A stretch of DNA of 13,605 bases from an uncultured Clostridia bacterium (GCA_944381295.1 CALWKP010000170.1:1-13605); one strand, 5' to 3'; positions 1 through 7,770 are shown, numbered from the stretch's first letter. Notes: generated by a model not told the origin, from the letters alone. Translations and numbers: made by a program.

Positions 1-673
1 AACGTCCCGAGGCTACCTGCACTACGGTATTCTCTCCGTAGGCATAAAAATCTTCATGCAAGCCGCCTTCCCCGGTATTGTAACAAATCCCCAGTTCCGA
101 CGCCGCCCGGGCAAGGCTCTCATGAGCATTATAGCTGATCGACCCATAACTCATCGCCGAAAACAGCACCGGCATGGAAAGTTCCAACTGCGGCGGAAGA
201 TTCCACAGTAACTTTCCATCCGCGCCGCGTTCCACTCGATCGGGCTTTTTTCCTAGAAACACTTTCGTTTCCATCGGTTCCCTCAGTGGATCAATAGAGG
301 GGTTCGTCACCTGTGACGCGTTAATCAGAATTTTATCCCAGTATACCGGGAACGGTTTGGGGTTCCCCATAGACGAAAGCAAAACGCCTCCGCTGTTCGC
401 CTGCTTATAAATCTCCCGGATGGTATCTTCCGTCCAGTTTGCATTTTCCCGGAATGTACAGCCGCTCTTGACAATTTTCAGCGCTCGCTCGGGACAAAAA
501 GCTACACACCTCTGGCAGTTCACACATTTTGTTTCATCACTGTCCATTCTTCCGGTTTCTTTCCTATAAAAATGTACCCCATTTGCACATTCCCGTTCGC
601 AAATCCGGCATCCGGTGCACCGTAAGTCATTTCGAATCACTTCAAATTCCGGATAGATGAATTCTACGCCCAT
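1..673 (-). CDS. Glutamate synthase FMN-domain subunit with N-terminal 2[4Fe-4S] ferredoxin domain (partial)
   Basis: The gene starts at ATG 673-671 and runs off the left edge, so about 224 N-terminal residues are visible. Residues 19-60 hold two C-x2-C-x2-C-x3-C clusters (Cys 19, 22, 25, 29 and 50, 53, 56, 60), a classic 2[4Fe-4S] ferredoxin module. From about residue 160 the motif MPVLFSAMSYGSIS, followed by NTGEGG, matches the start of the FMN-binding TIM barrel of glutamate synthase. In this family the barrel makes glutamate from 2-oxoglutarate and ammonia channelled from a glutaminase subunit; in split GOGATs the ferredoxin module carries electrons. The start overlaps the stop of the upstream glutaminase gene by one base (TAATG), with AGGAGGGGG just before it, indicating translational coupling. 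The third, GXGXG-type domain is expected beyond the edge. No promoter of its own is seen. Confidence 0.93.
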   Translation of the reverse strand, partial: MGVEFIYPEFEVIRNDLRCTGCRICERECANGVHFYRKETGRMDSDETKCVNCQRCVAFCPERALKIVKSGCTFRENANWTEDTIREIYKQANSGGVLLSSMGNPKPFPVYWDKILINASQVTNPSIDPLREPMETKVFLGKKPDRVERGADGKLLWNLPPQLELSMPVLFSAMSYGSISYNAHESLARAASELGICYNTGEGGLHEDFYAYGENTVVQVASGR

Positions 674-1764
674 TAGTAAGCCCCCTCCTTTACCTTCACA
701 ATCACCGGCTCTCCGCCAGCTGGAGAGTAAATCTTTTCTGCATCCGGCTCCATCGCCCGGATCGCTGCTTCTTCACTCGCAATATATACATTGTCCCCCT
801 TGCTTCCCACAACCATAGACCGCAATTTCAACCGATCGTTTAATGCCATCAGTCCTCCGTGGAATCCCAGGACAATTGAAAATGGTCCTGTCACCAGCAA
901 GCTGGAAAACATCGTCCTCAAATACGTTAGTTTTTGCTGCTCTTCTTCCCCTTTGCGCGCAATCGTACTCCAGAATGGCGCTGCGATGACACTCGCCGCT
1001 TCTTCTAAGGTAAGTCCCTGCCGCCGGAGCAGATAATCCATAATATAGGTAATCACTTCGGTATCTGTCTGTAAAGTGCATTGATACCCGAACATCTCAA
1101 TAAACCGACGGTTCGCATCATAAGAAGAAATCTCTCCGTTATGTACGACGGAATAATCCAGCAATGTGAACGGATGTGCTCCGCCCCACCAACCTGGAGT
1201 ATTGGTAGGATATCTTCCATGTGCTGTCCAGGAGTATCCTTCATATTCATCCAGTCGGTAAAACATTCCGACATCTTCCGGATATCCTACTGCTTTGAAC
1301 GCCCCCATATTTTTCCCACTGGAAAACACATAGGTCCCTTGCAGTTTTGTATTCATCTTCATGACAGCTCTTGCCACAAATTCTTTTTCATCCAGCTGCA
1401 TTCTTGCCAGCACCGAACGCAACGGCGCTACAAAATACCGCCAAATTAATGGTTCGTCTGTGATTTTTGGCGTTTTCCGGATCGGGATTTCTTCCGCCTG
1501 TACAATTTCAAATTTTTCTTTCAGCATTTTCTCACAGGCGGTTTTACTATCGTTATCTTCATAAAATATATGAAATGCATAAAAATCTTTGTATTCCGGA
1601 TAAATCCCATAGCCAGCAAATCCGCCCCCTAATCCATTGGAGCGGTCATGCATCGGCCGCATGGCAGCGATGACTTTTTCTCCTGTCATCCTCTCTCCTG
1701 TCTTTGAAATCACTGCTGCAATTGCACAGCCCGAAGGAATCCGTATTTGCCCTTCTAACTTCAT
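673..1764 (-). CDS. Glutamate synthase glutaminase-domain subunit (class II glutamine amidotransferase, split GOGAT)
   Basis: This 363-residue protein is the stand-alone glutaminase domain of a split glutamate synthase; it hydrolyses glutamine and passes ammonia to the FMN subunit encoded next. It begins MKLEGQIRIPSGCAIAAV, and Cys13 is the likely nucleophile exposed after removal of a 12-residue propeptide. Other class II amidotransferase motifs are HGRYPTNTPGWWGGAHPF, HNGEISS and QTDTE. The ATG at 1764 is chosen over the longer open frame from 1860, because 1860 lies at the -10 edge of a consensus promoter, upstream of the expected transcript start. AAGGGG at 1775-1780 lies 10 nt before this ATG. 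The 3' end overlaps the next start by one base. The gene is preceded by a leader terminator (1787-1850), so expression probably depends on readthrough. Confidence 0.92.
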   Translation of the reverse strand: MKLEGQIRIPSGCAIAAVISKTGERMTGEKVIAAMRPMHDRSNGLGGGFAGYGIYPEYKDFYAFHIFYEDNDSKTACEKMLKEKFEIVQAEEIPIRKTPKITDEPLIWRYFVAPLRSVLARMQLDEKEFVARAVMKMNTKLQGTYVFSSGKNMGAFKAVGYPEDVGMFYRLDEYEGYSWTAHGRYPTNTPGWWGGAHPFTLLDYSVVHNGEISSYDANRRFIEMFGYQCTLQTDTEVITYIMDYLLRRQGLTLEEAASVIAAPFWSTIARKGEEEQQKLTYLRTMFSSLLVTGPFSIVLGFHGGLMALNDRLKLRSMVVGSKGDNVYIASEEAAIRAMEPDAEKIYSPAGGEPVIVKVKEGAY

Positions 1765-1786
1765 GGCCCGATGTCCCCTTTCCGGC

Positions 1787-1850
1787 AAAATAAAAGCAAA
1801 GACGCCCATCCAAGGGAAGTTCCTTCTTCCCTTTCGATGAACGTCTTTGC
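1787..1850 (-). terminator. Leader attenuator of the glutamate synthase operon
   Basis: Read on the minus strand, a 9-bp perfect stem (GCAAAGACG, 1850-1842, with CGTCTTTGC, 1804-1796) encloses an inner perfect 8-bp hairpin (AAGGGAAG/CTTCCCTT) with hexaloop AAGGAA. The outer stem is followed by TTTTATTTT (1795-1787). It lies about 5 nt after the predicted transcript start and 22 nt before the gltB-type start codon, so it must be read through for expression. The loop has A at position 1 and G at position 4, as in known ANTAR-protein targets, but only one hairpin is present and no regulator is encoded here. The structure is seen directly; its regulatory use is inferred. Confidence 0.8.
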
Positions 1851-1860
1851 TCACTCGCAT

Positions 1861-1889
1861 ATAGTAGCACGTACCCTTTCATTTGTCAA
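1861..1889 (-). promoter_or_regulatory. Sigma-A promoter of the glutamate synthase operon
   Basis: On the minus strand, TTGACA (1889-1884) is followed by a 17-nt spacer and TACTAT (1866-1861). The transcript should start near 1854-1856, almost directly at the base of the leader terminator. This promoter rules out the ATG at 1860 as the glutaminase-subunit start. Confidence 0.88.
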
Positions 1890-2007
1890 TGAATGTTTTT
1901 TACTGGAATTTTCCTTGAAGATTCTTCCTATTTTTGTGTAGTTTATAAAAAGAGTGCTACAAACAATCCGGATTTTTTGACTTTGGAAAATTTTTTCTGC
2001 AAAAGTG
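1890..2007. other. AT-rich spacer between divergent glutamate synthase and glutamine synthetase promoters
   Basis: This 118-bp stretch separates the two -35 boxes and has no open frame. It contains GGAATTTTCC (1915-1924) and a similar run near 1985, either of which might bind a regulator, but no recognised operator. GTAGCAC (1864-1870) and GTGCTAC (1954-1960) form a 7-bp inverted repeat too distant to interpret. Confidence 0.5.
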
Positions 2008-2036
2008 TTGACAACTGCGTTCTCTTCGTGTACAAT
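2008..2036 (+). promoter_or_regulatory. Consensus sigma-A promoter of glnN
   Basis: Perfect TTGACA (2008-2013), a 17-nt spacer, and TACAAT (2031-2036). The transcript should start around 2042-2044, within or just after a CCCCCG run, 3-5 nt before the leader terminator stem. Confidence 0.9.
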
Positions 2037-2046
2037 ATCCCCCGTT

Positions 2047-2098
2047 GAGGCAAAGATGTCTCGGAGGTTTTACCTTCCGGAATCTTTGCCTCTTTTTT
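2047..2098 (+). terminator. Leader attenuator of glnN
   Basis: GAGGCAAAGAT (2047-2057) pairs perfectly with ATCTTTGCCTC (2082-2092), followed by six T (2093-2098). Between the arms lies a smaller hairpin, CGGAGG with CTTCCG. This is a full intrinsic terminator placed between promoter and start codon, so glnN expression should need antitermination or partial readthrough. Its outer stem resembles that of the divergent glutamate synthase leader (GCAAAGAYG). The inner hairpin can close on a hexaloop UUUUAC, which lacks the A1/G4 pattern of ANTAR targets. There is no room upstream for a competing antiterminator stem from the same RNA, so a trans-acting factor or a transcription-start effect is more likely than a riboswitch. 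Confidence 0.85.
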
Positions 2099-2135
2099 AT
2101 TTTTATTTTCCTGTATCACGAAAGGGGAATGTGTT

Positions 2136-4229
2136 ATGGCAACCGTACCAGAGTATTTCGGCAGTTTAGTCTTTGACGATAGGGTCATGAAGGCTCAATT
2201 ATCCGCTAATGTATACAAATCTCTGAAAAAAACAATCGACCAAGGCGTTCCGCTGGATCTTTCCGTAGCGAATGCAGTGGCCGCCGCGATGAAGGATTGG
2301 GCGGTTGCCAATGGCGCAACCCATTATACACATTGGTTCCAACCGCTTACCGGGATTACTGCAGAAAAGCATGACAGTTTTATCACGCCTTCTCCGGATG
2401 GACGCGTTATTATGGAATTTTCCGGAAAAGAACTTATTAAAGGCGAACCGGATGCATCTTCTTTCCCTTCGGGCGGCCTGCGAGCAACCTTTGAAGCCAG
2501 AGGTTACACCGCTTGGGACCCAACTTCTTATGCCTTTATTAAAGGAAAGACCTTGTGTATCCCAACAGCTTTCTGTTCTTATGGTGGTGAAGCACTCGAC
2601 AAAAAGACACCGCTCCTGCGCTCCATGGAAGCTCTGAGTCGACAGGCAATCCGTATTTTACGCTTATTTGGAAACACCCGTGTCAAATGTGTCCGCACAT
2701 CAGTTGGCCCGGAGCAGGAATATTTTTTGGTAGACAAAGAGATGTATGACCAGAGAAAAGACCTGATCTATACCGGACGCACACTGTTTGGCGCAAAAGC
2801 TCCAAAAGGCCAGGAAATGGACGATCATTACTTTGGGGTAATCAAGCCAAGAGTGGCTGCCTATATGGCTGATCTGAACGAAGAATTGTGGAAACTGGGA
2901 ATCCTGGCAAAAACAGAACATAATGAAGTTGCTCCAGCGCAGCACGAATTAGCTCCAATTTATCAAACAACCAATATTGCTACCGATCACAACCAGCTTA
3001 CCATGGAAATGATGCAAAAAGTCGCAGCAAGGCATGGACTGGTCTGCCTGCTTCATGAAAAACCCTTTGCAGGGGTAAACGGCAGCGGGAAACATAACAA
3101 CTGGTCCATTACCACCGATACCGGCGTCAACCTTCTTACTCCCGGAGAAACACCGCATGAAAATGCCCAATTTCTATTATTCCTTTGTGCAGTCATCAAA
3201 GCAGTAGACGATTATCAGGATTTGCTTCGTCTTGCAGTAGCAACTGCTGGAAACGATCACCGTCTTGGTGCAAACGAAGCACCTCCGGCTGTTGTATCGA
3301 TCTTCTTAGGCGATGAATTAACGGATATCCTGGAAGCGATCGAAACTGACACGCCCTATAATGCTGCGGAAAAGACAACTATGAAATTAGGTGTAGACGT
3401 CCTGCCAAAATTCCCAAGGGATACTACCGACCGCAACCGTACTTCTCCGTTCGCTTTTACCGGAAATAAATTTGAATTCCGGATGTTGGGTTCTTCCAAC
3501 AGTATTGCCTGCGCCAACATCATGCTGAACAGTGCTGTTGCAGAATCCCTGAAGATCTATGCCGACCGTCTCGAAAACGCCACAGATTTTGAAACAGCTC
3601 TTCATGCCATGATCAAAAAGACGATCAAAGATCATAAGCGTATTATTTTCAATGGCAACGGCTATGACGATGCATGGATTCAGGAAGCAGAACGCCGCGG
3701 GCTTCTGAACTATCGCACTACCCCGGATTGCATGCCGCATCTGCTTGACGAAAAAAACGTCAAGATGTTGACCCGCCACAATGTTTATTCTCCGGCCGAA
3801 TTACAGTCCCGCTGCGAGATCATGCTCGACAACTACTGCAAAACCGTCATTATCGAAGCCAACACCATGGTCGATATGGCCCGGCGTCAGATTCTTCCTG
3901 CTGTGGAAAGTTACGCCAGCGACCTTGCATCCTCTGCATCGGCTAAAAAAGCCATTGTTCCAGAGATCGCCTGCGGGTATGAAACCAAGCTTGTCAAGAA
4001 GCTTTCCGTCCTGATCGATCAAATTTCCATGAGAGCTGACGACTTGGAAGAAGCTGTCCTTGCTTTGAAAGATTGCTCTTCCATAGAGAGAGAATCTTAT
4101 CAGATTCGGGACACCATCCTTCCTCTCATGAGCAGCCTTCGTGCGGTCGCAGACGAAGCCGAAACCATGACCGCAGAAAAATATTGGCCGTTCCCAACTT
4201 ACGGTGAGTTATTGTTCGGCGTAAGATAA
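2136..4229 (+). CDS. glnN: Glutamine synthetase type III
   Basis: This 697-residue cytoplasmic enzyme makes glutamine from glutamate, ammonia and ATP. Its length and motifs are those of type III glutamine synthetase (GlnN), not the roughly 450-residue type I. Visible motifs in order: THWFQPLTGITAEKHDSF (about residues 64-82), SFPSGGLRATFEARGYTAWD (109-128), GPEQEYFLVD (191-200), NEVAPAQHELAPIY (263-276), GVNGSGKHNNWS (313-324, catalytic loop region), and EFRMLGSSNS (447-456), which holds the substrate-binding Arg. The C-terminal third is helical and typical of the family. The start at 2136 has AAAGGGG (2121-2127) 8 nt upstream. The gene lies between a leader attenuator and an Asn T-box leader and is divergent from glutamate synthase, so it supplies the glutamine its neighbours use. 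No clear terminator follows, so some transcripts may run into asnB. Confidence 0.97.
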   Translation: MATVPEYFGSLVFDDRVMKAQLSANVYKSLKKTIDQGVPLDLSVANAVAAAMKDWAVANGATHYTHWFQPLTGITAEKHDSFITPSPDGRVIMEFSGKELIKGEPDASSFPSGGLRATFEARGYTAWDPTSYAFIKGKTLCIPTAFCSYGGEALDKKTPLLRSMEALSRQAIRILRLFGNTRVKCVRTSVGPEQEYFLVDKEMYDQRKDLIYTGRTLFGAKAPKGQEMDDHYFGVIKPRVAAYMADLNEELWKLGILAKTEHNEVAPAQHELAPIYQTTNIATDHNQLTMEMMQKVAARHGLVCLLHEKPFAGVNGSGKHNNWSITTDTGVNLLTPGETPHENAQFLLFLCAVIKAVDDYQDLLRLAVATAGNDHRLGANEAPPAVVSIFLGDELTDILEAIETDTPYNAAEKTTMKLGVDVLPKFPRDTTDRNRTSPFAFTGNKFEFRMLGSSNSIACANIMLNSAVAESLKIYADRLENATDFETALHAMIKKTIKDHKRIIFNGNGYDDAWIQEAERRGLLNYRTTPDCMPHLLDEKNVKMLTRHNVYSPAELQSRCEIMLDNYCKTVIIEANTMVDMARRQILPAVESYASDLASSASAKKAIVPEIACGYETKLVKKLSVLIDQISMRADDLEEAVLALKDCSSIERESYQIRDTILPLMSSLRAVADEAETMTAEKYWPFPTYGELLFGVR

Positions 4230-4234
4230 AAGTT

Positions 4235-4264
4235 TTTTCATTAGTTTCCTTGAAATCATAAAAT
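4235..4264 (+). promoter_or_regulatory. Candidate promoter for the asnB-pyrG T-box leader
   Basis: TTTTCA (4235-4240), an 18-nt spacer, and TAAAAT (4259-4264). A start near 4271 would coincide with the first base of the T-box structure. The -35 box is weak (4/6), so this is a moderate call. Confidence 0.5.
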
Positions 4265-4270
4265 CATAAA

Positions 4271-4517
4271 AGCGTCTGAGGAAAGAGGAGTACCACAAGA
4301 ACCCTGCGCACAGAGAGCATGGGTGGATGAGAACCATGCCGTAAGGCTTGTGGAAAAAACACTTTCCAAGCTGCAATCTGAACAGCATCCCGCTCAGTAG
4401 GTGCGCCGAACGCCATGCGTCAGTTGGCAGGGCTTTGTCCGAAGCCCAGAAATGAGAACAAACATAGGTGGCACCGCGAGCACAGCACTTGCCCTATGGA
4501 ATGCTGGATTACTTTTT
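4271..4517 (+). promoter_or_regulatory. T-box leader specific for tRNA-Asn, upstream of asnB
   Basis: The T-box element AGGTGGCACCGCG is at 4466-4478. Stem I is traceable. GGAAAG (4280-4285) pairs with CTTTCC (4362-4367). Above it, AGTA (4289-4292) faces the specifier strand, and CCACAAG (4293-4299) pairs with CTTGTGG (4347-4353). AGAGAG and GATG (4326-4329) mark the AG bulge and apical loop, with GCATGG/CCATGC below the loop. The specifier position reads AAC (4358-4360), an Asn codon. Stem III is GGGCTT (4430-4435) with AAGCCC (4442-4447). The antiterminator pairs CATAGG (4463-4468) with CCTATG (4493-4498) around bulge TGGCACC, and TGGC would pair with a tRNA ending GCCA, fitting tRNA-Asn (discriminator G). 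A weak hairpin CAGCA/TGCTG precedes TTTTT (4513-4517), so the terminator is not clear-cut. Expected effect: uncharged tRNA-Asn raises asnB expression. Confidence 0.92.
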
Positions 4518-4531
4518 AGGAGGTAGTTATG

Positions 4532-6109
4532 ATGTGTTCTATTATGGGGTATTGTGGCAGCGGCGCTGCCTTTGCGTTGTTCCGGAAAGGGTTTGACCGC
4601 ACGATATCGCGTGGTCCGGACGATACTAAGATCATTGATACTGGAAACGGGTTATTAGGCTTCCATCGGCTTGCCATTATGGGGTTGACTCCCGCAGGAA
4701 TGCAGCCGTTTGAATTGGATGGAAGCTATGTTGTCTGCAACGGGGAAATTTACGGCTTTGAGCGGTTGCGGGAACAGCTTTCCAAAAAGTATACGTTCCA
4801 CAGCGGCAGCGATTGTGAGATTCTGCTGCCACTATACCGCGAATATGGCGTAGGAATGTTCCAGATGCTTGATGCGGAATTTGCCTGTATCCTGTATGAT
4901 GGAAAAACCCGGGAATATATTGCCGCACGAGACCCGATTGGGATACGGCCACTTTACTACGGATATGATGCAAAAGGAATCATCCTCTTTGCAAGTGAAC
5001 CGAAGAATCTGGTTGGTCTTGTCGGAAAAATCATGCCATTTCCTCCGGGGCATTACTACAAAGACGGAAAATTTACTTGTTATTGCGATATCACTCAAGT
5101 TCCCCATGTGATTTCCGATGATCTGGAAACTGTTTGCGGCCAGATCCGCGAAAAACTGATTCGTGGTGTGGAAAAGCGTTTGGTAGCTGACGCAAAAGTT
5201 GGTTTCCTTCTCAGCGGCGGTTTAGATTCTTCTTTGGTTTGTTCCATTGCCGCAAAACAAAGCAGCACTCCCATCAAAACGTTCGCTATCGGGATGAGCG
5301 AGGATGCCATTGATTTAAAATACGCCAAAGAAACCGCAGATTATATTGGCAGCGATCACACCGAAGTCATCATTTCTCAAACAGATGTCCTGGACGCCTT
5401 GGAACCCGTCATCGAACTTCTCGGCACCTACGATATTACTACGATTCGTGCCAGTATCGGAATGTATCTTGTTTGCAAAGCCATTCATGAAACTACCGAC
5501 CTTCGTGTTCTACTTACTGGTGAGATTTCTGACGAGCTGTTCGGCTACAAATACACCGATTTTGCCCCATCAGCGGAAGCGTTCCAGCAGGAAGCTGCGA
5601 AACGTCTGCGCGAGCTGCACATGTACGATGTTCTGCGGGCGGACCGCTGTATTTCCGTAAACTCCCTGGAAGCCCGTGTCCCATTTGGTGATCTTGATTT
5701 TGTGAAATATGTTATGTCTATCGATCCTGGAATGAAAATAAACAAATATGGAAAAGGGAAATATCTGCTTCGCCACGCTTTTGAAGGAGATTACCTCCCA
5801 CAGGAAATCCTTTACCGCGAAAAAGCGGCATTTTCCGACGCTGTTGGACATTCCATGGTGGATCATCTGAAAGAATATGCGTCCCGGTACTATACTGATG
5901 AAGAATTTGAGCAAAAACGGGAAACCTATTCCCATGCAAAACCATTTACCAAAGAATCCCTGCTTTACAGAGAAATTTTTGAAAAATATTATCCCGGTCA
6001 AGCAGAAATGATTGTCGATTTTTGGATGCCAAACAAAGACTGGGAAGGCTGCGATGTGGACGATCCTTCCGCCCGTGTTCTCTCAAACTATGGAGACAGC
6101 GGAAAATAA
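4532..6109 (+). CDS. asnB: Asparagine synthase, glutamine-hydrolysing
   Basis: This 525-residue enzyme makes asparagine from aspartate, glutamine and ATP. The N-terminal class II glutaminase domain (about 1-190) starts MCSIMGYCG, with the nucleophile Cys2 exposed once Met is removed, and continues with FHRLAIMG (44-51), NGEIYG (70-75) and RDPIGIRPLYYG. The synthetase domain carries the PP-loop LLSGGLDSS (226-234) and ends near residue 500, including SLEARVPFGD. Two adjacent ATG codons exist (4529 and 4532). The second is chosen because it leaves Cys at position 2, as the catalysis requires, and lies 8 nt from AGGAGG (4518-4523), against 5 nt for the first. The upstream Asn T-box fits the product. 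pyrG follows after 35 nt, so the two are probably co-transcribed. Confidence 0.96.
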   Translation: MCSIMGYCGSGAAFALFRKGFDRTISRGPDDTKIIDTGNGLLGFHRLAIMGLTPAGMQPFELDGSYVVCNGEIYGFERLREQLSKKYTFHSGSDCEILLPLYREYGVGMFQMLDAEFACILYDGKTREYIAARDPIGIRPLYYGYDAKGIILFASEPKNLVGLVGKIMPFPPGHYYKDGKFTCYCDITQVPHVISDDLETVCGQIREKLIRGVEKRLVADAKVGFLLSGGLDSSLVCSIAAKQSSTPIKTFAIGMSEDAIDLKYAKETADYIGSDHTEVIISQTDVLDALEPVIELLGTYDITTIRASIGMYLVCKAIHETTDLRVLLTGEISDELFGYKYTDFAPSAEAFQQEAAKRLRELHMYDVLRADRCISVNSLEARVPFGDLDFVKYVMSIDPGMKINKYGKGKYLLRHAFEGDYLPQEILYREKAAFSDAVGHSMVDHLKEYASRYYTDEEFEQKRETYSHAKPFTKESLLYREIFEKYYPGQAEMIVDFWMPNKDWEGCDVDDPSARVLSNYGDSGK

Positions 6110-6144
6110 GGGCTTCCGCACTCTCCAGACAGAAAGGAATCAAC

Positions 6145-7770
6145 ATGGATACAAAATATATTTTCGTTACTGGCGGCGTAGTTTCCGGACTAGGAAAAGG
6201 GATTACTGCTGCATCCCTCGGACGTCTCTTGAAAGCCCGGGGATTTAAAGTAGCCGCGCAAAAACTTGACCCTTACATCAATGTAGACCCCGGGACTATG
6301 AGTCCATTTCAACATGGAGAAGTCTATGTGACCGAGGACGGCGCCGAGACCGACCTGGACCTTGGTCACTACGAACGGTTTATTGATGAAAACCTGAACC
6401 GTTATTCCAATTTGACTACTGGGAAAGTCTACTGGAATGTCCTCAACAAAGAGCGCCGCGGAGAATATCTCGGCTCTACCGTCCAGGTCATTCCGCACAT
6501 CACCAATGAGATCAAAGATTTTGTCTACAATGTGGGAAAAAAATCCCAAGCAGATATTGTCATCACTGAGATCGGTGGGACCATTGGGGACATTGAATCA
6601 CAGCCGTTTATTGAAGCCGTTCGCCAGATTTCCCTGGAGGTCGGGCGAGAAAACAGCCTGTTTATCCATGTTACCCTAGTCCCCTACCTGCGCGGTTCGG
6701 AAGAACACAAATCCAAACCTACCCAACATTCGGTAAAGGAATTACAGGGGATGGGAATTCATCCCAACATCATCGTCCTGCGCTGCGATGAACCCTTAGA
6801 ACCTTCCATCTATAAAAAAATCGCCCTTTTCTGTAATGTCAAATCGGACTGCGTCATCGAAAACATCACCCTGCCCAACCTTTATGAAGCTCCATTGATG
6901 TTAGAAAAAGCTAATTTTTCTTCTGTTGTGTGCCGGGAACTTGGATTGGATGCTCCCGCCCCTGACCTCTGTGACTGGACCAAAATGGTGGACCGCATCA
7001 AACATCGGAAATTCTCTGTGGAAATTGGCCTGGTTGGAAAATATGTGCAGCTTCACGATGCCTATTTATCGGTTGCAGAAGCGCTGCGTCATGCAGGATA
7101 TGCTATCCAGACACATGTTCATATCCACTGGATCGATTCGGAATCCCTGACCGAAACAAACTTCCGAGAAAATCTCTCCGGTCTGGATGGCATCATTATC
7201 CCCGGCGGTTTTGGAACACGTGGAGTTTCCGGAATGATTCTGGCTGTACAATATGCCAGAGAAACCAGAACGCCCTTTTTCGGCATCTGTCTCGGCATGC
7301 AGGTCGCTGTAATCGAATATGCTCGCCATGTTGCTAACATTCCTGACGCTGATTCCGGGGAATTTAACGAACTTTGTCCGCACAAGGTGATTGATTTTAT
7401 GCCCGGTCAAAGTGATGACGTCGATAAGGGCGGTACTCTACGTCTGGGAAGTTATCCCTGCTCTATCCAACCAGGTACTGCCCTGGAACGCTTCTATGGT
7501 CAAACCTCTATCTCTGAGCGTCATCGCCACCGTTATGAGGTCAACAACGATTACCGCGAACAGCTGAAGGCAACTGGTCTTGTTTTAAGCGGTCTTTCTC
7601 CGGATGGGCGGCTGGTCGAAGCTGTTGAACTATCAGGATACCCTTTTTTTGTCGGCGTACAATTTCATCCGGAGTTTAAAAGCAGACCTAATAAACCGCA
7701 TCCTCTGTTCCAAGGTTTTGTAGAGGCTTCCTACAAGCAAAAGTCTTTATCTGGCAAGATAGACAAATAA
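6145..7770 (+). CDS. pyrG: CTP synthase
   Basis: This 541-residue enzyme converts UTP to CTP using ATP and glutamine-derived ammonia. The N-terminal amidoligase domain (about 1-265) begins MDTKYIFVTGGVVSGLGKG, the nucleotide-binding loop, and contains LDPYINVDPGTMSPFQHGEV and TEIGGTIGDIES. The C-terminal class I glutaminase domain has GGFGTRG (355-361), the nucleophile elbow FGICLGMQ with Cys382, and VQFHPEFKSRP with His508 and Glu510, so the catalytic triad is complete. The start at 6145 matches the family N terminus and has AAAGGA (6134-6139) about 5 nt upstream; the longer open frame overlaps asnB and is not used. The 35-nt gap to asnB shows no promoter or terminator, so the Asn T-box probably affects pyrG too. 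No terminator is evident downstream. Confidence 0.97.
   Translation: MDTKYIFVTGGVVSGLGKGITAASLGRLLKARGFKVAAQKLDPYINVDPGTMSPFQHGEVYVTEDGAETDLDLGHYERFIDENLNRYSNLTTGKVYWNVLNKERRGEYLGSTVQVIPHITNEIKDFVYNVGKKSQADIVITEIGGTIGDIESQPFIEAVRQISLEVGRENSLFIHVTLVPYLRGSEEHKSKPTQHSVKELQGMGIHPNIIVLRCDEPLEPSIYKKIALFCNVKSDCVIENITLPNLYEAPLMLEKANFSSVVCRELGLDAPAPDLCDWTKMVDRIKHRKFSVEIGLVGKYVQLHDAYLSVAEALRHAGYAIQTHVHIHWIDSESLTETNFRENLSGLDGIIIPGGFGTRGVSGMILAVQYARETRTPFFGICLGMQVAVIEYARHVANIPDADSGEFNELCPHKVIDFMPGQSDDVDKGGTLRLGSYPCSIQPGTALERFYGQTSISERHRHRYEVNNDYREQLKATGLVLSGLSPDGRLVEAVELSGYPFFVGVQFHPEFKSRPNKPHPLFQGFVEASYKQKSLSGKIDK

Noticed and set aside
174..410. Rightward 78-codon open frame at the left edge
   Set aside because: It is antisense to the clearly coding glutamate synthase FMN subunit and resembles no protein.
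1765..1860. N-terminal extension of the glutaminase subunit from ATG 1860
   Set aside because: It overlaps the leader terminator and begins at the edge of the -10 box, upstream of the expected transcript start; the family N terminus fits ATG 1764.
2037..2100. CTP-sensitive reiterative transcription (as known for pyrG leaders) at the CCCCC run of the glnN promoter
   Set aside because: The likely start is at or after the end of the run, and the known mechanism uses an initial GGG; nothing beyond the C run supports it.
4529..4531. First of two ATG codons as the asnB start
   Set aside because: It would place the catalytic Cys at position 3, and its 5-nt spacing from AGGAGG is shorter than for the second ATG.
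6022..6144. Longer open frame upstream of pyrG
   Set aside because: It overlaps the end of asnB in another frame and is not related to the CTP synthase N terminus, which begins at 6145.
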